DNA of 64,000 bases, taken from positions 3,472,001 to 3,536,000 of the forward strand of contig NZ_CP032317.1 in the NCBI RefSeq assembly GCF_003574965.1. The letters are read 5' to 3'. This stretch comes from Hymenobacter oligotrophus. Lineage in GTDB: Bacteria > Bacteroidota > Bacteroidia > Cytophagales > Hymenobacteraceae. Shown piece by piece: positions 9,281-18,005 of this stretch (positions are counted from its first letter, which is position 1; each line of letters starts with the position of its first letter). Position numbers and translations under genes: made by a program. The notes below the pieces were generated by a model, which saw only the letters and a list, made by a program, of their open reading frames with translations, was not told the DNA's origin and did no database searches.

Positions 9281-9727
9281 TCACGACTGGTTACGATACG
9301 GATCGAGCTTGGCGTTTTCCATGAAGCGTTGCGGGCTGGCCAGGGGCGTAAAGCCAAACTCGGCGTACAGCGAGTGCGCATCGCGCGTGCCCAGCATCCA
9401 ACGGCGCAAGCCTTGTAGCTCGGGGTGCTCGGAAATATGGCGCATCAGCAGCTTGCTGAGGCCTTGGCCGCGGTACTCCTCCAGCACAAACACGTCGCAG
9501 AGGTAGGCAAAGGTGGCTTTGTCGGAAATGATGCGGGCAAACGCCACCTGTTGGCCATCGGCGTTGTACACGCCGAAGCACAACGAGTTGCGGATGGAGC
9601 GCTCCACCAGCTCGCGGCTGATGCCGGGCGCCCAGTACGAGCGGTTGCTGAGAAAATCGTGGATTAGGCCGATGTTGAGGCGGCTGCTATCGGTGGAGAT
9701 GGTAAAGGCGGAAGGCATACGCAGCAT
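9281..9727 (-). CDS. GNAT family N-acetyltransferase
   Basis: 148-residue single-domain acetyltransferase. The acetyl-CoA pyrophosphate loop is EYRGQGLSKLLMRHI, preceded by strand AYLCDVFVLE. The C-terminal YAEFGFTPL is the usual GNAT ending. Substrate unknown. An alternative ATG three codons downstream (9718) would give MPSAFTISTD, equally plausible. The single gene sits between msrB and sdaA. Confidence 0.85.
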   Translation of the reverse strand: MLRMPSAFTISTDSSRLNIGLIHDFLSNRSYWAPGISRELVERSIRNSLCFGVYNADGQQVAFARIISDKATFAYLCDVFVLEEYRGQGLSKLLMRHISEHPELQGLRRWMLGTRDAHSLYAEFGFTPLASPQRFMENAKLDPYRNQS

Positions 9728-9772
9728 GAAGCAAGGGCCTGGTGGGGCCTATTTTGAGCGGAAAGTAAGCGG

Positions 9773-9780
9773 TATCTTTG
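9773..9780 (+). promoter_or_regulatory. -7 promoter element upstream of sdaA
   Basis: TATCTTTG matches TAnnTTTG. A TTTG lies at 9753-9756, but the 16-nt spacer is shorter than usual. It precedes the serine dehydratase ATG by 144 bp. Confidence 0.35.
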
Positions 9781-9924
9781 GAAGCTGTGCTCCGGGGCTG
9801 CGGTAGCCGCCTGCAAGTGCCAGCTGCGAAAAGGCGGCCCCGCCGGCACCCCTTGGTGCGCAACCGCGTTTAGCAACTATTGCCCCCATCTGCCTACTCA
9901 CTGACCCGCTTTTCCCGCATTCAC

Positions 9925-10830
9925 ATGTCGTTGCTTTTCAATGATTTTGCCAGCTGGCAAGCGCACTGCGCCCAAACCGGCGAGGCGCTGTGGCAGCCCG
10001 TACTAACCTACGAAATGGAGCAAAAAGGCCGCTCCGAAGAAGAAATCTGGGACGGGCTGCAGCGCGCCTACGATGTAATGCGCGATGCCGTGCGCACCGG
10101 CCTGAGCGAGGACATGACCTCGCGCTCGGGCATGATCAAGAACGGTGCGAAAAAGGTAGCTGCTTCCCCCGTAACGGTATTGTCGCCCGAGTTTAAAATG
10201 CTCGTAACCCGCGCCCTAGGTGCCAAAGAGGTAAACTCGTGCATGGGCCGGGTGGTGGCCGCGCCTACGGCCGGCGCCTCGGGCATTTTGCCGGGCATCC
10301 TGACGACCACGCAAGAGCTGCACAAGCTCGACGACCGCATCATTCTGGAGGGCTTATTGGTGGCTGCCGGCGTGGCGCTCATCATCGAGCAAAATGCCTC
10401 GTTGGCGGGTGCCGTAGGCGGTTGCCAAGCCGAAACCGGCAGCGCCGCCGCCATGGGCGCCGGCGCCATTGTGTACTGCCTAGGTGGCTCGGTGGAGCAG
10501 GCGTTTGCGGCCGTGGCCATTACCATTCAGTGCATGCTGGGTTTGGTGTGCGACCCGGTGGCGGGCCTCGTGGAGGTGCCCTGCGTGGTGCGCAACGCTT
10601 CGGCCGCGGCCATTGCCTTCTCGTCGGCGCAAATTGCCATTGCCGGTGTCGATCCGGTTATCCCCGTCGACCAATGCGTGCAGGCGCTGGGCGAAGTGGG
10701 CGAAAGCATGGAAACCCGCTACAAGGAAACGGCCCTGGGCGGATTGGCCAACACGCCCCGCGCGCGCCAAATCGAGCAAAAAGTACTGGTACAGGACATC
10801 CAGATTTTGCCCGATCAGCCCGAGGCGTAG
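9925..10830 (+). CDS. sdaAA: L-serine ammonia-lyase (serine dehydratase), iron-sulfur type, alpha chain
   Basis: 301-residue catalytic chain that converts L-serine to pyruvate and ammonia using a 4Fe-4S cluster. Conserved segments are VAAPTAGASGILPG, GGCQAETGSAAAMGAG and CDPVAGLVEVPCVVRNA, which hold cluster cysteines. The ATG at 9925 gives the family N-terminus (MSLLFNDFASW). Only the alpha domain is present. The beta (ACT-like) chain is not adjacent, so it must lie elsewhere or be absent. A terminator follows at 10851. Confidence 0.9.
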   Translation: MSLLFNDFASWQAHCAQTGEALWQPVLTYEMEQKGRSEEEIWDGLQRAYDVMRDAVRTGLSEDMTSRSGMIKNGAKKVAASPVTVLSPEFKMLVTRALGAKEVNSCMGRVVAAPTAGASGILPGILTTTQELHKLDDRIILEGLLVAAGVALIIEQNASLAGAVGGCQAETGSAAAMGAGAIVYCLGGSVEQAFAAVAITIQCMLGLVCDPVAGLVEVPCVVRNASAAAIAFSSAQIAIAGVDPVIPVDQCVQALGEVGESMETRYKETALGGLANTPRARQIEQKVLVQDIQILPDQPEA

Positions 10831-10850
10831 GCCGCTAGCTGCCCTAATAC

Positions 10851-10896
10851 AACAAGCCCCGCCGGTGCTATGCCTGCCGGTGGGGCTTTGTTTTTA
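10851..10896. terminator. Terminator between convergent sdaA and membrane protein gene
   Basis: AAGCCCC and GCCGG on the left pair with CCGG and GGGGCTT on the right around a short loop, followed by GTTTTT on the plus strand. A CCTAGG site lies just beyond. Confidence 0.85.
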
Positions 10897-10914
10897 GTTG
10901 CGCCCTAGGTGCCG

Positions 10915-11967
10915 CTACACGGTTTTTACATCCGGAGCGGTGAGGAGCTTGGCCAAGAAGGTTACGGCCTCTGTGTAGCGGCCGCGCAGGGTATGGTAGC
11001 GGCGCCAGGCCGCGTCCGGGTCGGGGTGCAGCTGCACATTGTGCGCTTGCAAGCATTTGTACGCCTCCAAAAACTCACGGCGGCTGGGCTCTTCAAGGGC
11101 GTCGGTGGGCCCGAGCAATTCGGAGGGCTTGCTGCGGGCGCGTTGCTCAAAAAAGCGGTACACGCGGTTTACAGCCAGGCAGCCGGCTTTAAAGCTAATT
11201 TCGACCTGATTACTGCGCGGCTGATCGACGGCGCTGATAATGAGCGCGGCGGCATCGAGCAAAATGCCGGCCGAGGCAATCCAGGAGCGGCCCGGCTGGG
11301 GCGAGCGAAAAAACGACAGCACCGGCAACGAAGTGTGGGTTTCGTCGATCTGCACAAACCACTCTTCCCAGGCGCGCCACTCGTGGTCGTCGTCGAGCAA
11401 GCTGCCGCCGCGGTTTAGCCACACAATTAGGTTGGTGGCCGAGCTGGGCGCGCCGGCCCGCAGCTCGAGCTGAGCTACCACCAGCTCGCGGCGCGAAAAC
11501 GCCTGGTAAATGGTGGGCAGGTAGGAGATAAGCAGCGTCATCAGCAGCAGGCCCCAGGTAGCCTCGGAGTAGGATAAAAAGGAGCCCACCAAACTGTTGG
11601 CCTCCAGGGAGCCGAGCGTAAGCAGGCTGTTGCTGCTGAGCTTGTAGCAAAAGGCCCACGAGCCTTCGCCCACGGCCCAAAACATGCCCGTGTAGCCGAG
11701 GGCAATTAAGGCCAACCAAGCAATGGGCAGCAGCACCAGCGCCACCGGTGCGTAAAGCGCCAGCACCCAGTCGCGGCGGGCGTAGGTACGGCCTAGGGCT
11801 GCCACCATATAAAACACTAGCCGCACCCCCCGAAACACCCAATTGCTGAGCAGCACCGACTCGTTGCGCGGCATGATGAACGCCCGAATGGCCGCCGACA
11901 GCGTGTACATCACCACCGCGGCGCCTGCCAGCAGCACCGCTCCCCGTAAGGCCCAATCAATCAGCAT
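10915..11967 (-). CDS. Unknown membrane protein, possibly two-TM channel-like
   Basis: 350-residue protein; I do not recognise a named family with confidence. The first ~150 residues contain about four hydrophobic helices. Between the last two lies NSLLTLGSLEANSLVGSFLSY, laid out like the pore loop of two-TM ion channels but without a TVGYG filter. The C-terminal half is soluble and includes a Trp-rich segment (HEWRAWEEWFVQIDETH). The start at 11967 (MLIDWALRG) places the first helix at the N-terminus. Monocistronic on the minus strand, convergent with sdaA. Confidence 0.6.
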   Translation of the reverse strand: MLIDWALRGAVLLAGAAVVMYTLSAAIRAFIMPRNESVLLSNWVFRGVRLVFYMVAALGRTYARRDWVLALYAPVALVLLPIAWLALIALGYTGMFWAVGEGSWAFCYKLSSNSLLTLGSLEANSLVGSFLSYSEATWGLLLMTLLISYLPTIYQAFSRRELVVAQLELRAGAPSSATNLIVWLNRGGSLLDDDHEWRAWEEWFVQIDETHTSLPVLSFFRSPQPGRSWIASAGILLDAAALIISAVDQPRSNQVEISFKAGCLAVNRVYRFFEQRARSKPSELLGPTDALEEPSRREFLEAYKCLQAHNVQLHPDPDAAWRRYHTLRGRYTEAVTFLAKLLTAPDVKTV

Positions 11968-12076
11968 AAAACACCGCCGTATATATTCTGCCGAGGTTGT
12001 ACGGGCCGGCCGGCGGGCGGTTGGCTGCCGCACCCAAAGCGCCTAGGTAACCCGGGCACCGGCGCGGGTCGGCAGG

Positions 12077-13456
12077 CTACGGCTGCCGCTCTTTCCAGAG
12101 TTGCCGAAACGATTTGGGCGCCAGTTGCACGGCTTCGCGGCGCTTGTTCCAGCCGGTTTGGCCCAGCAAGCGGTTTAGCACCCAGCGTTTGGCCGAAAGC
12201 GGGGCCATGCCCCACAGCCAACGGTGCTTCATGCCGTAGAGCCACAGCTTAATGCCGCGCGCTTCGTCGGCGTCGTTGTGGTGCTCGCGCACGGTTTGTT
12301 GGCGGTTGAGCAACAGGATGTTGTGGATGGGAATGCGCACCGGGCACACCGAGGTGCACGCCCCGCACAACGAAGAGGCGTAGCTTAGGTGCTTGTTGTC
12401 TTCGAAGCCGGCTAGGTGCGGCGTAATCACGGAGCCAATGGGGCCGGAGTAGGTAGCCTCGTAGGTGTGGCCGCCGATGTTTTTGTACACGGGGCACACG
12501 TTCAGGCAGGCTCCGCACCGGATGCACTGCAGCGCCTCGCGCTTGTCGGGCTGGGCCAGCAGGTTGGTGCGGCCGTTGTCGAGCAGCACCACGTACATTT
12601 CGTCGGGGCCATCTTTCTCGAGCGGCTGTCGCGGCCCTAGGTACACCGTATTGTATACAGTGAGCTGCTGGCCGGTGCCGCTGGTGCTGAGCAAGGGCCA
12701 AAACAAGTCGAGGTCTTGCAGCGTGGGAATGAGCTTTTCGATGCCTACGATGGCAATGTGCGTGCGCGGAAACGCGGCCGAGAGGCGGGCATTGCCTTCG
12801 TTCTCGGTTACGGCTACGCCGCCCACATCGGCCACCAAAAAGTTGCCGCCCGTAATGCCGATTTCGGCCGAGGTGTACTTGTTGCGCAGCAGTTTGCGCG
12901 CCGTGTACACCAGCTGCTGGGCATCGTCGGTGGGCGCAATCTTCAGGTGCTTCACGAAGATGTCTGCAATGTCCTTCTTGCTCAGGTGCATGGCCGGCGT
13001 TACAATGTGGTAGGGCCGCTCACCATTCAGCTGCACGATGTACTCGCCTAGGTCAGTTTCCACCGATTCAACACCGTTTTTCTCGAGGTAGTCATTCAGG
13101 TGAATTTCCTCCGTGGTCATGCTCTTGGCCTTTACCACGGTGCGGGCCCGGCGGCGCTGCACAATCTTGCCAATTTCAACGAGGGCTTCCTTGGCATCCT
13201 GCGCCCAAATAACCTTGCCGCCGCGCCGGGTGAAGGTCTCCTCCCATTGCAGCAGGTACTGATCGAGGTTGTTGACGATTTGCGCTTTGCGGTACGCAGC
13301 GCGCGAGCGGGCCAGCTCATGGTCGCGGTACCACTCGAGGCCTTGCTGCACGGCCGTGTTGTACTTGCCAATGTTGAACCGGATTTTACGGCGGTGCTCC
13401 AGGTCGAAGGCTTTCGAATCGGAGTCGACCAGGAATTGGGATGCTTTAGTAGTCAT
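12077..13456 (-). CDS. lutB: LutB-like iron-sulfur protein of lactate utilisation
   Basis: 459-residue cytoplasmic protein related to LutB, a subunit of the LutABC system that oxidises L-lactate to pyruvate. The N-terminal LUD region holds GITGGNFLVADVGGVAVTEN. The C-terminal ferredoxin part carries two Cys clusters, CIRCGACLNVCPVY and CGACTSVCPV, for two 4Fe-4S centres. The C-terminal domain shared by LutB proteins (WLYGMKHRWLW...) follows. lutA and lutC are not next to it, which is unusual for the operon. The ATG at 13456 gives MTTKASQFL. Confidence 0.85.
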   Translation of the reverse strand: MTTKASQFLVDSDSKAFDLEHRRKIRFNIGKYNTAVQQGLEWYRDHELARSRAAYRKAQIVNNLDQYLLQWEETFTRRGGKVIWAQDAKEALVEIGKIVQRRRARTVVKAKSMTTEEIHLNDYLEKNGVESVETDLGEYIVQLNGERPYHIVTPAMHLSKKDIADIFVKHLKIAPTDDAQQLVYTARKLLRNKYTSAEIGITGGNFLVADVGGVAVTENEGNARLSAAFPRTHIAIVGIEKLIPTLQDLDLFWPLLSTSGTGQQLTVYNTVYLGPRQPLEKDGPDEMYVVLLDNGRTNLLAQPDKREALQCIRCGACLNVCPVYKNIGGHTYEATYSGPIGSVITPHLAGFEDNKHLSYASSLCGACTSVCPVRIPIHNILLLNRQQTVREHHNDADEARGIKLWLYGMKHRWLWGMAPLSAKRWVLNRLLGQTGWNKRREAVQLAPKSFRQLWKERQP

Positions 13457-13504
13457 GGCAGCACAAATCGGAGCAATCAGCAGCAATTGCGACTATAAAA
13501 ATGC

Positions 13505-13541
13505 GGAAGTCTGCCGAGAGTTCATTTCTCGGCAGACTTCC
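13505..13541 (-). terminator. Terminator downstream of first M28 peptidase
   Basis: Perfect 15-bp stem GGAAGTCTGCCGAGA / TCTCGGCAGACTTCC with a 7-nt loop. Read on the minus strand it is followed by GCATTTTTAT, so it ends transcripts of the 13617-15275 gene. Confidence 0.85.
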
Positions 13542-13616
13542 AGCGGTTAGTTCGCAGTTATCAGGCGCATCTCAGGCGGCGTTTAGTAGCCAACCTCCGC
13601 TTGCCCCAATGGTTAC

Positions 13617-15275
13617 CTAGGGCTTGTTCGAATCAACGACGGGGCGGTTGTCGCGGTTGGCCAGCTCCCAAGCGGTATGGAACACCAAACGGCCGCGCTT
13701 TTCCATCAACGGGAATTCGATTTTCTCCACGTCGTCGGTTAGCTGGTGGTAGTCGGCGTGGTCGCCGGTGGTGTAGAAGATAACCGGAATTTTGTGCCGC
13801 GCGAAGTTGTAGTGGTCGGAGCGGTAGTACACGCGCTCGGGGTCTTTGGGGTCGTTGTAGCGGTAGTCGAGCTCCAGCTGCGTGTACTTCTTGTTCATGT
13901 CCTCGCTGATGGCGTGCAGCTCCGACGAGAGCTTATCCGAACCGACCAAGCACACGTATTGGTCGCCGGGTTTGTGGTTGTCATCGGTGCGGCCTACCAT
14001 GTCCAGGTTCAGGTCGGCAATGGTTTGCGCCAGCGGAAACACCGGGTTATCGGTGTAGAACTCCGACCCAAACAGGCCCTTTTCCTCGCCCGTTACGGCC
14101 AAAAACAAAATGCTGCGGCGCGGGCCGTGCCCTTCGGCCTTTGCCTTGCCAAACGCCTCGGCCAGCTCCAGCACCGATACCGTGCCCGAGCCGTCGTCGT
14201 CGGCGCCGTTGTATACTTTCCCGTCGCGGATGCCTAGGTGGTCGTAGTGAGCCGATAGCACCAGCACCTCGTCTTTTTTGTCGGTGCCTTCGAGGTAGCC
14301 CATCACGTTTTCGGTGGCGAAGGTTTCGGTTTTGCGTGGCGAGCGTACTACCACCTTCGCGGGTTTAAACGAAGCTTTCACCGGCTTGCCAGCCGCGGCT
14401 ACCGCTGCTTGGTATTTGGCCACGCCCTCAGCGTTGCTGCCCAGCAGCTCGTAGCCAGCGGCCGTCGAGATGAAGTACGTAGCGGCCCTAGGCGACTGCA
14501 CCTGCGCTTTGCCCGGGAAGCCCATGCGCGGCTGATTCAGGTAGGGCATAAAGCGCGCAAGGTTCTGGGCAAACTTTTCGGCGTCGGGGTTGATGAAGAA
14601 CACCGAGCGGGCGCCTTTTTGCGTAGCCAGCGCCGACTTAGCCCGCGTATCGAGGCCCCACTTGCTGGGCTTGCCATCGGTGCTTAGCATGGGCTTGCCG
14701 TCCTTGGTTGGTTCGCCGGCCAGCACAATCAGGTCTTTGCCCTTCACATCCAGGCCAGCGTAATCGTTGTAGGCGTCTTGCTCAATGCCGTAGCCCACAA
14801 ACACCGGTTGCAGGGTGGTTTCCTGCGAAAACGGCGAGTCGCTGCTGATGAAGTAGTCTTGCAGCAGTTTGTACTGCTGCTTGCCAATTTGCAGCTTCAT
14901 CTGCTCGGCGGCCCAGTGGTTGCGCTCCAGCGTAAAGTGTTGCAGGTACGGGCTGTCGGAGTTCTGCACCGGGCCGGTTAGCCCCAGAGCGGCAAACTGT
15001 TTAGCGAGGTAGTCGGCGGCCATTTTCTGGCCTTTCTCGCCGGTTTCGCGGCCCTCGTACGCGTCGGAGGCCAGCACCGTCAGGTGCTTGCGCAGGTCCT
15101 CCTGCGTAATCGTGCCAGCGTAGTTTACCGCCCAGTCGGTAGCCGTGGCCGCGGCTTTTTCGGTTTTGGTTTTCGTCTTGACTTTGGTTTTGCTCTGGGC
15201 TAGCGCGTGCGGCGCGCCACCTAGGGCCGCCCAGCCCAAAGCTGCTGCCAAGGCATAGAGTTGAGGTTTGTGCAT
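13617..15275 (-). CDS. M28 family metallopeptidase with PA-like domain (copy 1)
   Basis: 552-residue exported zinc aminopeptidase-like protein. A signal peptide (MHKPQLYALAAALGWAALGG...) is followed by a Lys/Thr-rich linker. A PA-type insert (VFVGYGIEQDAYNDYAGLDV) precedes the catalytic domain. Two-zinc ligands are in SAHYDHLG, GADDDGSGT, TGEEKGLFGS and DMVGRTD, plus a late His in YRSDHYNFA. It is a tandem paralogue of the next gene, most similar in the catalytic core and both ending DSNKP. Its TAG stop is inside CCTAGG. The ATG at 15275 was chosen for the signal peptide. Confidence 0.9.
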   Translation of the reverse strand: MHKPQLYALAAALGWAALGGAPHALAQSKTKVKTKTKTEKAAATATDWAVNYAGTITQEDLRKHLTVLASDAYEGRETGEKGQKMAADYLAKQFAALGLTGPVQNSDSPYLQHFTLERNHWAAEQMKLQIGKQQYKLLQDYFISSDSPFSQETTLQPVFVGYGIEQDAYNDYAGLDVKGKDLIVLAGEPTKDGKPMLSTDGKPSKWGLDTRAKSALATQKGARSVFFINPDAEKFAQNLARFMPYLNQPRMGFPGKAQVQSPRAATYFISTAAGYELLGSNAEGVAKYQAAVAAAGKPVKASFKPAKVVVRSPRKTETFATENVMGYLEGTDKKDEVLVLSAHYDHLGIRDGKVYNGADDDGSGTVSVLELAEAFGKAKAEGHGPRRSILFLAVTGEEKGLFGSEFYTDNPVFPLAQTIADLNLDMVGRTDDNHKPGDQYVCLVGSDKLSSELHAISEDMNKKYTQLELDYRYNDPKDPERVYYRSDHYNFARHKIPVIFYTTGDHADYHQLTDDVEKIEFPLMEKRGRLVFHTAWELANRDNRPVVDSNKP

Positions 15276-15340
15276 AAGGAAATATGGTTGCTGTTGAGAG
15301 ATATTGCTGAGGGCAGCAGGGCAGCGGCGCCTACCAAGTG

Positions 15341-15378
15341 CAACGGCCCGGCCGGTGTAAAACCAGCCGGGCCGTTGT
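15341..15378 (-). terminator. GC-rich hairpin after second M28 peptidase
   Basis: CAACGGCCCGGC (15341-15352) pairs perfectly with GCCGGGCCGTTG. It lies about 100 bp after the stop of the 15482-17179 gene on the minus strand. No clear T-tract, so termination is less certain than the hairpin. Confidence 0.6.
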
Positions 15379-15481
15379 GGTAAGCAGCCGATAACCACGG
15401 CCAAGGTGCTCGGTAGCCAGTGGCGTACTACTATGCTGAGCCTGCCTTGCCCGTTGTCGGTTATCGATTACCCAACGCCAC

Positions 15482-17179
15482 CTAGGGCTTGTTCGAATCG
15501 ACCGCGATGCGGTTGTCGCGGTTTACCAGTTCCCAAGCCGCATGGAACACCACGCGGGCGCGCTTCTCCATCTTCGGGAATTCGATTTTCTCCACCTCGT
15601 CTTTGGCGCCGTGGTAATCGTCGTGCACGCCGTTGAAGAAGAACGCCACCGGAATGCCGTGCTTGGCAAAGTTGTAGTGGTCGGAGCGGTAGTAAAAGCG
15701 GTTCGGGTCGTTCGGGTCGTTGTAGCGGAAGTCGAGGTCCATGGCGCCGTTCTTCTCGTTGGCGGCCAGCACAATCTTGTGCAGCTCCGAGGAGAGCTTA
15801 TCCGAGCCAATCACGTACACGTAGTCGCCCTTGCCTTCATGCTCCTTATCGGTGCGGCCTACCATGTCGATGTTCAGGTCGGCTACGGTTTGCTTCAGCG
15901 GAAACACGGGGTGGTCGGAATAGTACTCCGAGCCCAGCAGGCCCTTTTCTTCGCCCGTTACCGTCAGGAACAAAATGCTGCGGCGCGGGCCGTGGCCCTC
16001 GGCTTTGGCCTTCACGAAAGCTTCGGCCATTTCGAGCACCGATACCGTGCCCGAGCCGTCGTCGTCGGCGCCGTTGTGTACTTCGCCGTTGATGATGCCG
16101 ATGTGGTCGTAGTGGGCCGATACCACAATCAGCTCGTCCTTTTTGTCGGTACCCTCGAGGTAGCCCAACACGTTTTCGGTCGTGAATTTCTCACGCTTTT
16201 TGGGCGCGCTGATGGCAAACTTAGCGGGCTTGAAACTTGCCTTGGCAGGCTTGCCGGCTGCGCTCACGCTCGTTTCGTACTTGCGCACGTTGGCATCGGT
16301 GGTGCCCAGCAGCTTGGCACCTAGGGCCGGCGATACGAAAAACGTAGCGGCGCGCGGTTCCTTCTTGGCATCCACAAAGCTGATGCTCGGGCGGCTCAAG
16401 TAAGGAGCCATGCGAGCAGCCGTTTTGCCAAAGTTGTCGTTGGGGTTGAAGCTTACGAAAAACACCGAGCGGGCGCCCTTTTGCGTAGCCATGGCGGCTT
16501 TGGCGCGGTAGTCGTTGCCCCATTTGCTGGCGGCCCCGTCTTTGCCCAGCAGGGCTTTGCCGTCCTTGGTCGGCTCGCCCATCAGGATGATCAGGTCCTT
16601 GCCCTTCACATCGAGGCCGGTGTAGTCGGAGTAGCCATCTTGCTCGATGCCGTAGCCTGCAAACACCGGCTGCACGGTGGTTTCCTGCTCAAACGGCGAG
16701 CCGCCGTAGGCGTAGAAATCCTCCATCCACTTAAACGTTTGGCCGCCCACCTTCAGGGTAGCGCCGCCGGCCCAGGTGCTGCGCTCCATCGTGAAGTGCT
16801 GCATGTAGGGGTTGTCGGAGTCTTTCACGGGGCCTACCAGGCCCAGCTCCTGAAAGCGCTTGGCCAGGTAGTCGGCGGCCATTTTCTGGCCTTTTTCGCC
16901 GGTTTCGCGGCCCTCGTACGCGTCGGAGGCCAGCACCGTTAGGTGCTTGCGCAAATCGTCCTGCGTTATCGTGCCGGCGTAGGTAGTGGCCAAGTCAGCG
17001 GCGGGGGCAGCGGCGGCGGACGGAGCGGCAGCCGCGGCGGGGGCAGCAGTGGCCGCCGGAGCCTCCGACTTGTGCTTAACCTTCACCTTGCGTTTGCCGC
17101 TGGGTGCATCTTGCGCCGCAGCGGGCCCGGCAACTACCGAAGCAGCCAAAAGCAGCGCGTAAAAAGACTTGTGTGACAT
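15482..17179 (-). CDS. M28 family metallopeptidase with PA-like domain (copy 2)
   Basis: 565-residue exported paralogue of the 13617-15275 gene. The signal peptide (MSHKSFYALLLAASVVAG) is followed by an Ala/Pro-rich linker instead of the Lys/Thr linker of copy 1. The blocks YAGTITQ.DLRKHLTVLASD, AYEGRETGEKGQKMAADYLA and the zinc motifs SAHYDHIG, GADDDGSGT, TGEEKGLLGS and DMVGRTD are almost identical between copies. The duplication probably happened in place. The TAG stop is inside CCTAGG. The ATG at 17179 is preferred over one 15 bp upstream. Confidence 0.9.
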   Translation of the reverse strand: MSHKSFYALLLAASVVAGPAAAQDAPSGKRKVKVKHKSEAPAATAAPAAAAAPSAAAAPAADLATTYAGTITQDDLRKHLTVLASDAYEGRETGEKGQKMAADYLAKRFQELGLVGPVKDSDNPYMQHFTMERSTWAGGATLKVGGQTFKWMEDFYAYGGSPFEQETTVQPVFAGYGIEQDGYSDYTGLDVKGKDLIILMGEPTKDGKALLGKDGAASKWGNDYRAKAAMATQKGARSVFFVSFNPNDNFGKTAARMAPYLSRPSISFVDAKKEPRAATFFVSPALGAKLLGTTDANVRKYETSVSAAGKPAKASFKPAKFAISAPKKREKFTTENVLGYLEGTDKKDELIVVSAHYDHIGIINGEVHNGADDDGSGTVSVLEMAEAFVKAKAEGHGPRRSILFLTVTGEEKGLLGSEYYSDHPVFPLKQTVADLNIDMVGRTDKEHEGKGDYVYVIGSDKLSSELHKIVLAANEKNGAMDLDFRYNDPNDPNRFYYRSDHYNFAKHGIPVAFFFNGVHDDYHGAKDEVEKIEFPKMEKRARVVFHAAWELVNRDNRIAVDSNKP

Positions 17180-17300
17180 AGGCAGACAGCGCACCGCGCT
17201 GCTTGTGGGAAAAGGGTGAGTGAATTAAGGAGTGAATCAGAAGTTTGCGAAGCAAAGACGCTCGGCTAACCGCAAGGTTGCCCGGCCCTAGGTGCTTTCG

Positions 17301-17780
17301 TTAAGCTCGCACAATCAGGACCGTAGCGTAGGCGGCCACCCCCTCTTGCCGGCCCACAAAGCCCAGCTTTTCGGTGGTGGTGGCTTTGATGGAGATGTCG
17401 TCTTCCGGAATGCCCATCACCTCGGCCAGTACGCGCTGCATGGCGGGGATGTGCGGGTTCACCTTGGGCCGCTCCAGGCAAATCGTCGAGTCGATGTTGC
17501 CTACCTCGTAGCCCCGCTCGCGCAGCAGGCGCATCACCTCGGCCAGCAGGCGCTTCGAGTCGATGCCCTTGTATTGCGGGTCGGTGTCGGGAAAGTGAAA
17601 GCCGATGTCGCGCAGGTTGGCCGCGCCCAGCAGCGCGTCGCAAATAACATGGATGAGCACATCGGCGTCGGAATGACCTAGGGCGCCGTGGGTGTGTTCG
17701 ATCTGAATGCCGCCGAGCCAAAAAGGGAGGCCTTCGCGGAGCTGGTGCACGTCGTAGCCGAAGCCGGTGCGAATTCTCAT
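17301..17780 (-). CDS. ispF: 2-C-methyl-D-erythritol 2,4-cyclodiphosphate synthase
   Basis: 159-residue enzyme of the MEP isoprenoid pathway that makes 2-C-methyl-D-erythritol 2,4-cyclodiphosphate with release of CMP. Metal ligands Asp10 and His12 are in GYDVHQL and His44 in DADVLIHVICDALLGA. The loop HSDADVL and the C-terminal IKATTTEKLGFVGR are diagnostic. The ATG at 17780 gives the standard N-terminus; upstream in-frame codons are unrelated. A TACCTTGG sequence on the minus strand (17818-17811) is a plausible -7 box. Divergent from tetR. Confidence 0.96.
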   Translation of the reverse strand: MRIRTGFGYDVHQLREGLPFWLGGIQIEHTHGALGHSDADVLIHVICDALLGAANLRDIGFHFPDTDPQYKGIDSKRLLAEVMRLLRERGYEVGNIDSTICLERPKVNPHIPAMQRVLAEVMGIPEDDISIKATTTEKLGFVGRQEGVAAYATVLIVRA

Positions 17781-17960
17781 GTGAGCAGGCAATATGGTAA
17801 AAAAGCGACTCCAAGGTACGGAGCCGGGAGCGTACCGCCGAGCCAAGCCGTAGAGCGCGGCTACAGCAAAAAAATAGCCGCGCCGGTAAAGTAAAACCCG
17901 GTCGGCCGCGTCGGCCTCGGCAAGGCACCCGACCAATCCAGAATAATAGCGAAAAAATAA

Positions 17961-17990
17961 TGGAAACTTTGGGTTCACTTAAAGTTTCCA
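17961..17990. promoter_or_regulatory. Perfect inverted repeat, probable TetR operator
   Basis: TGGAAACTTT, 10-bp spacer, AAAGTTTCCA: perfect 10-bp arms. It sits over the -33 and spacer region of the tetR promoter, where binding would block polymerase. Typical layout for an autoregulated TetR-family repressor that also controls the downstream efflux genes. Confidence 0.75.
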
Positions 17991-18001
17991 TTGTACCTTT
18001 G
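17968..18001 (+). promoter_or_regulatory. Promoter of tetR-efflux operon
   Basis: TTTG (17968-17971) and TACCTTTG (17994-18001) separated by 22 nt, the Bacteroidota -33/-7 arrangement. The GTG start lies only 4 nt after the -7 box, so the transcript is probably leaderless or nearly so. Confidence 0.7.
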
Positions 18002-18005
18002 CGAC

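Noticed and set aside
9925-10830. Serine dehydratase as a truncated gene
   Set aside because: A stand-alone alpha chain is a known two-subunit form; both ends look complete.
17816-17837. GGTACG-N10-CGTACC repeat between ispF and tetR as a second operator
   Set aside because: Only 6-bp arms, and it is not placed over a convincing promoter; could be chance.
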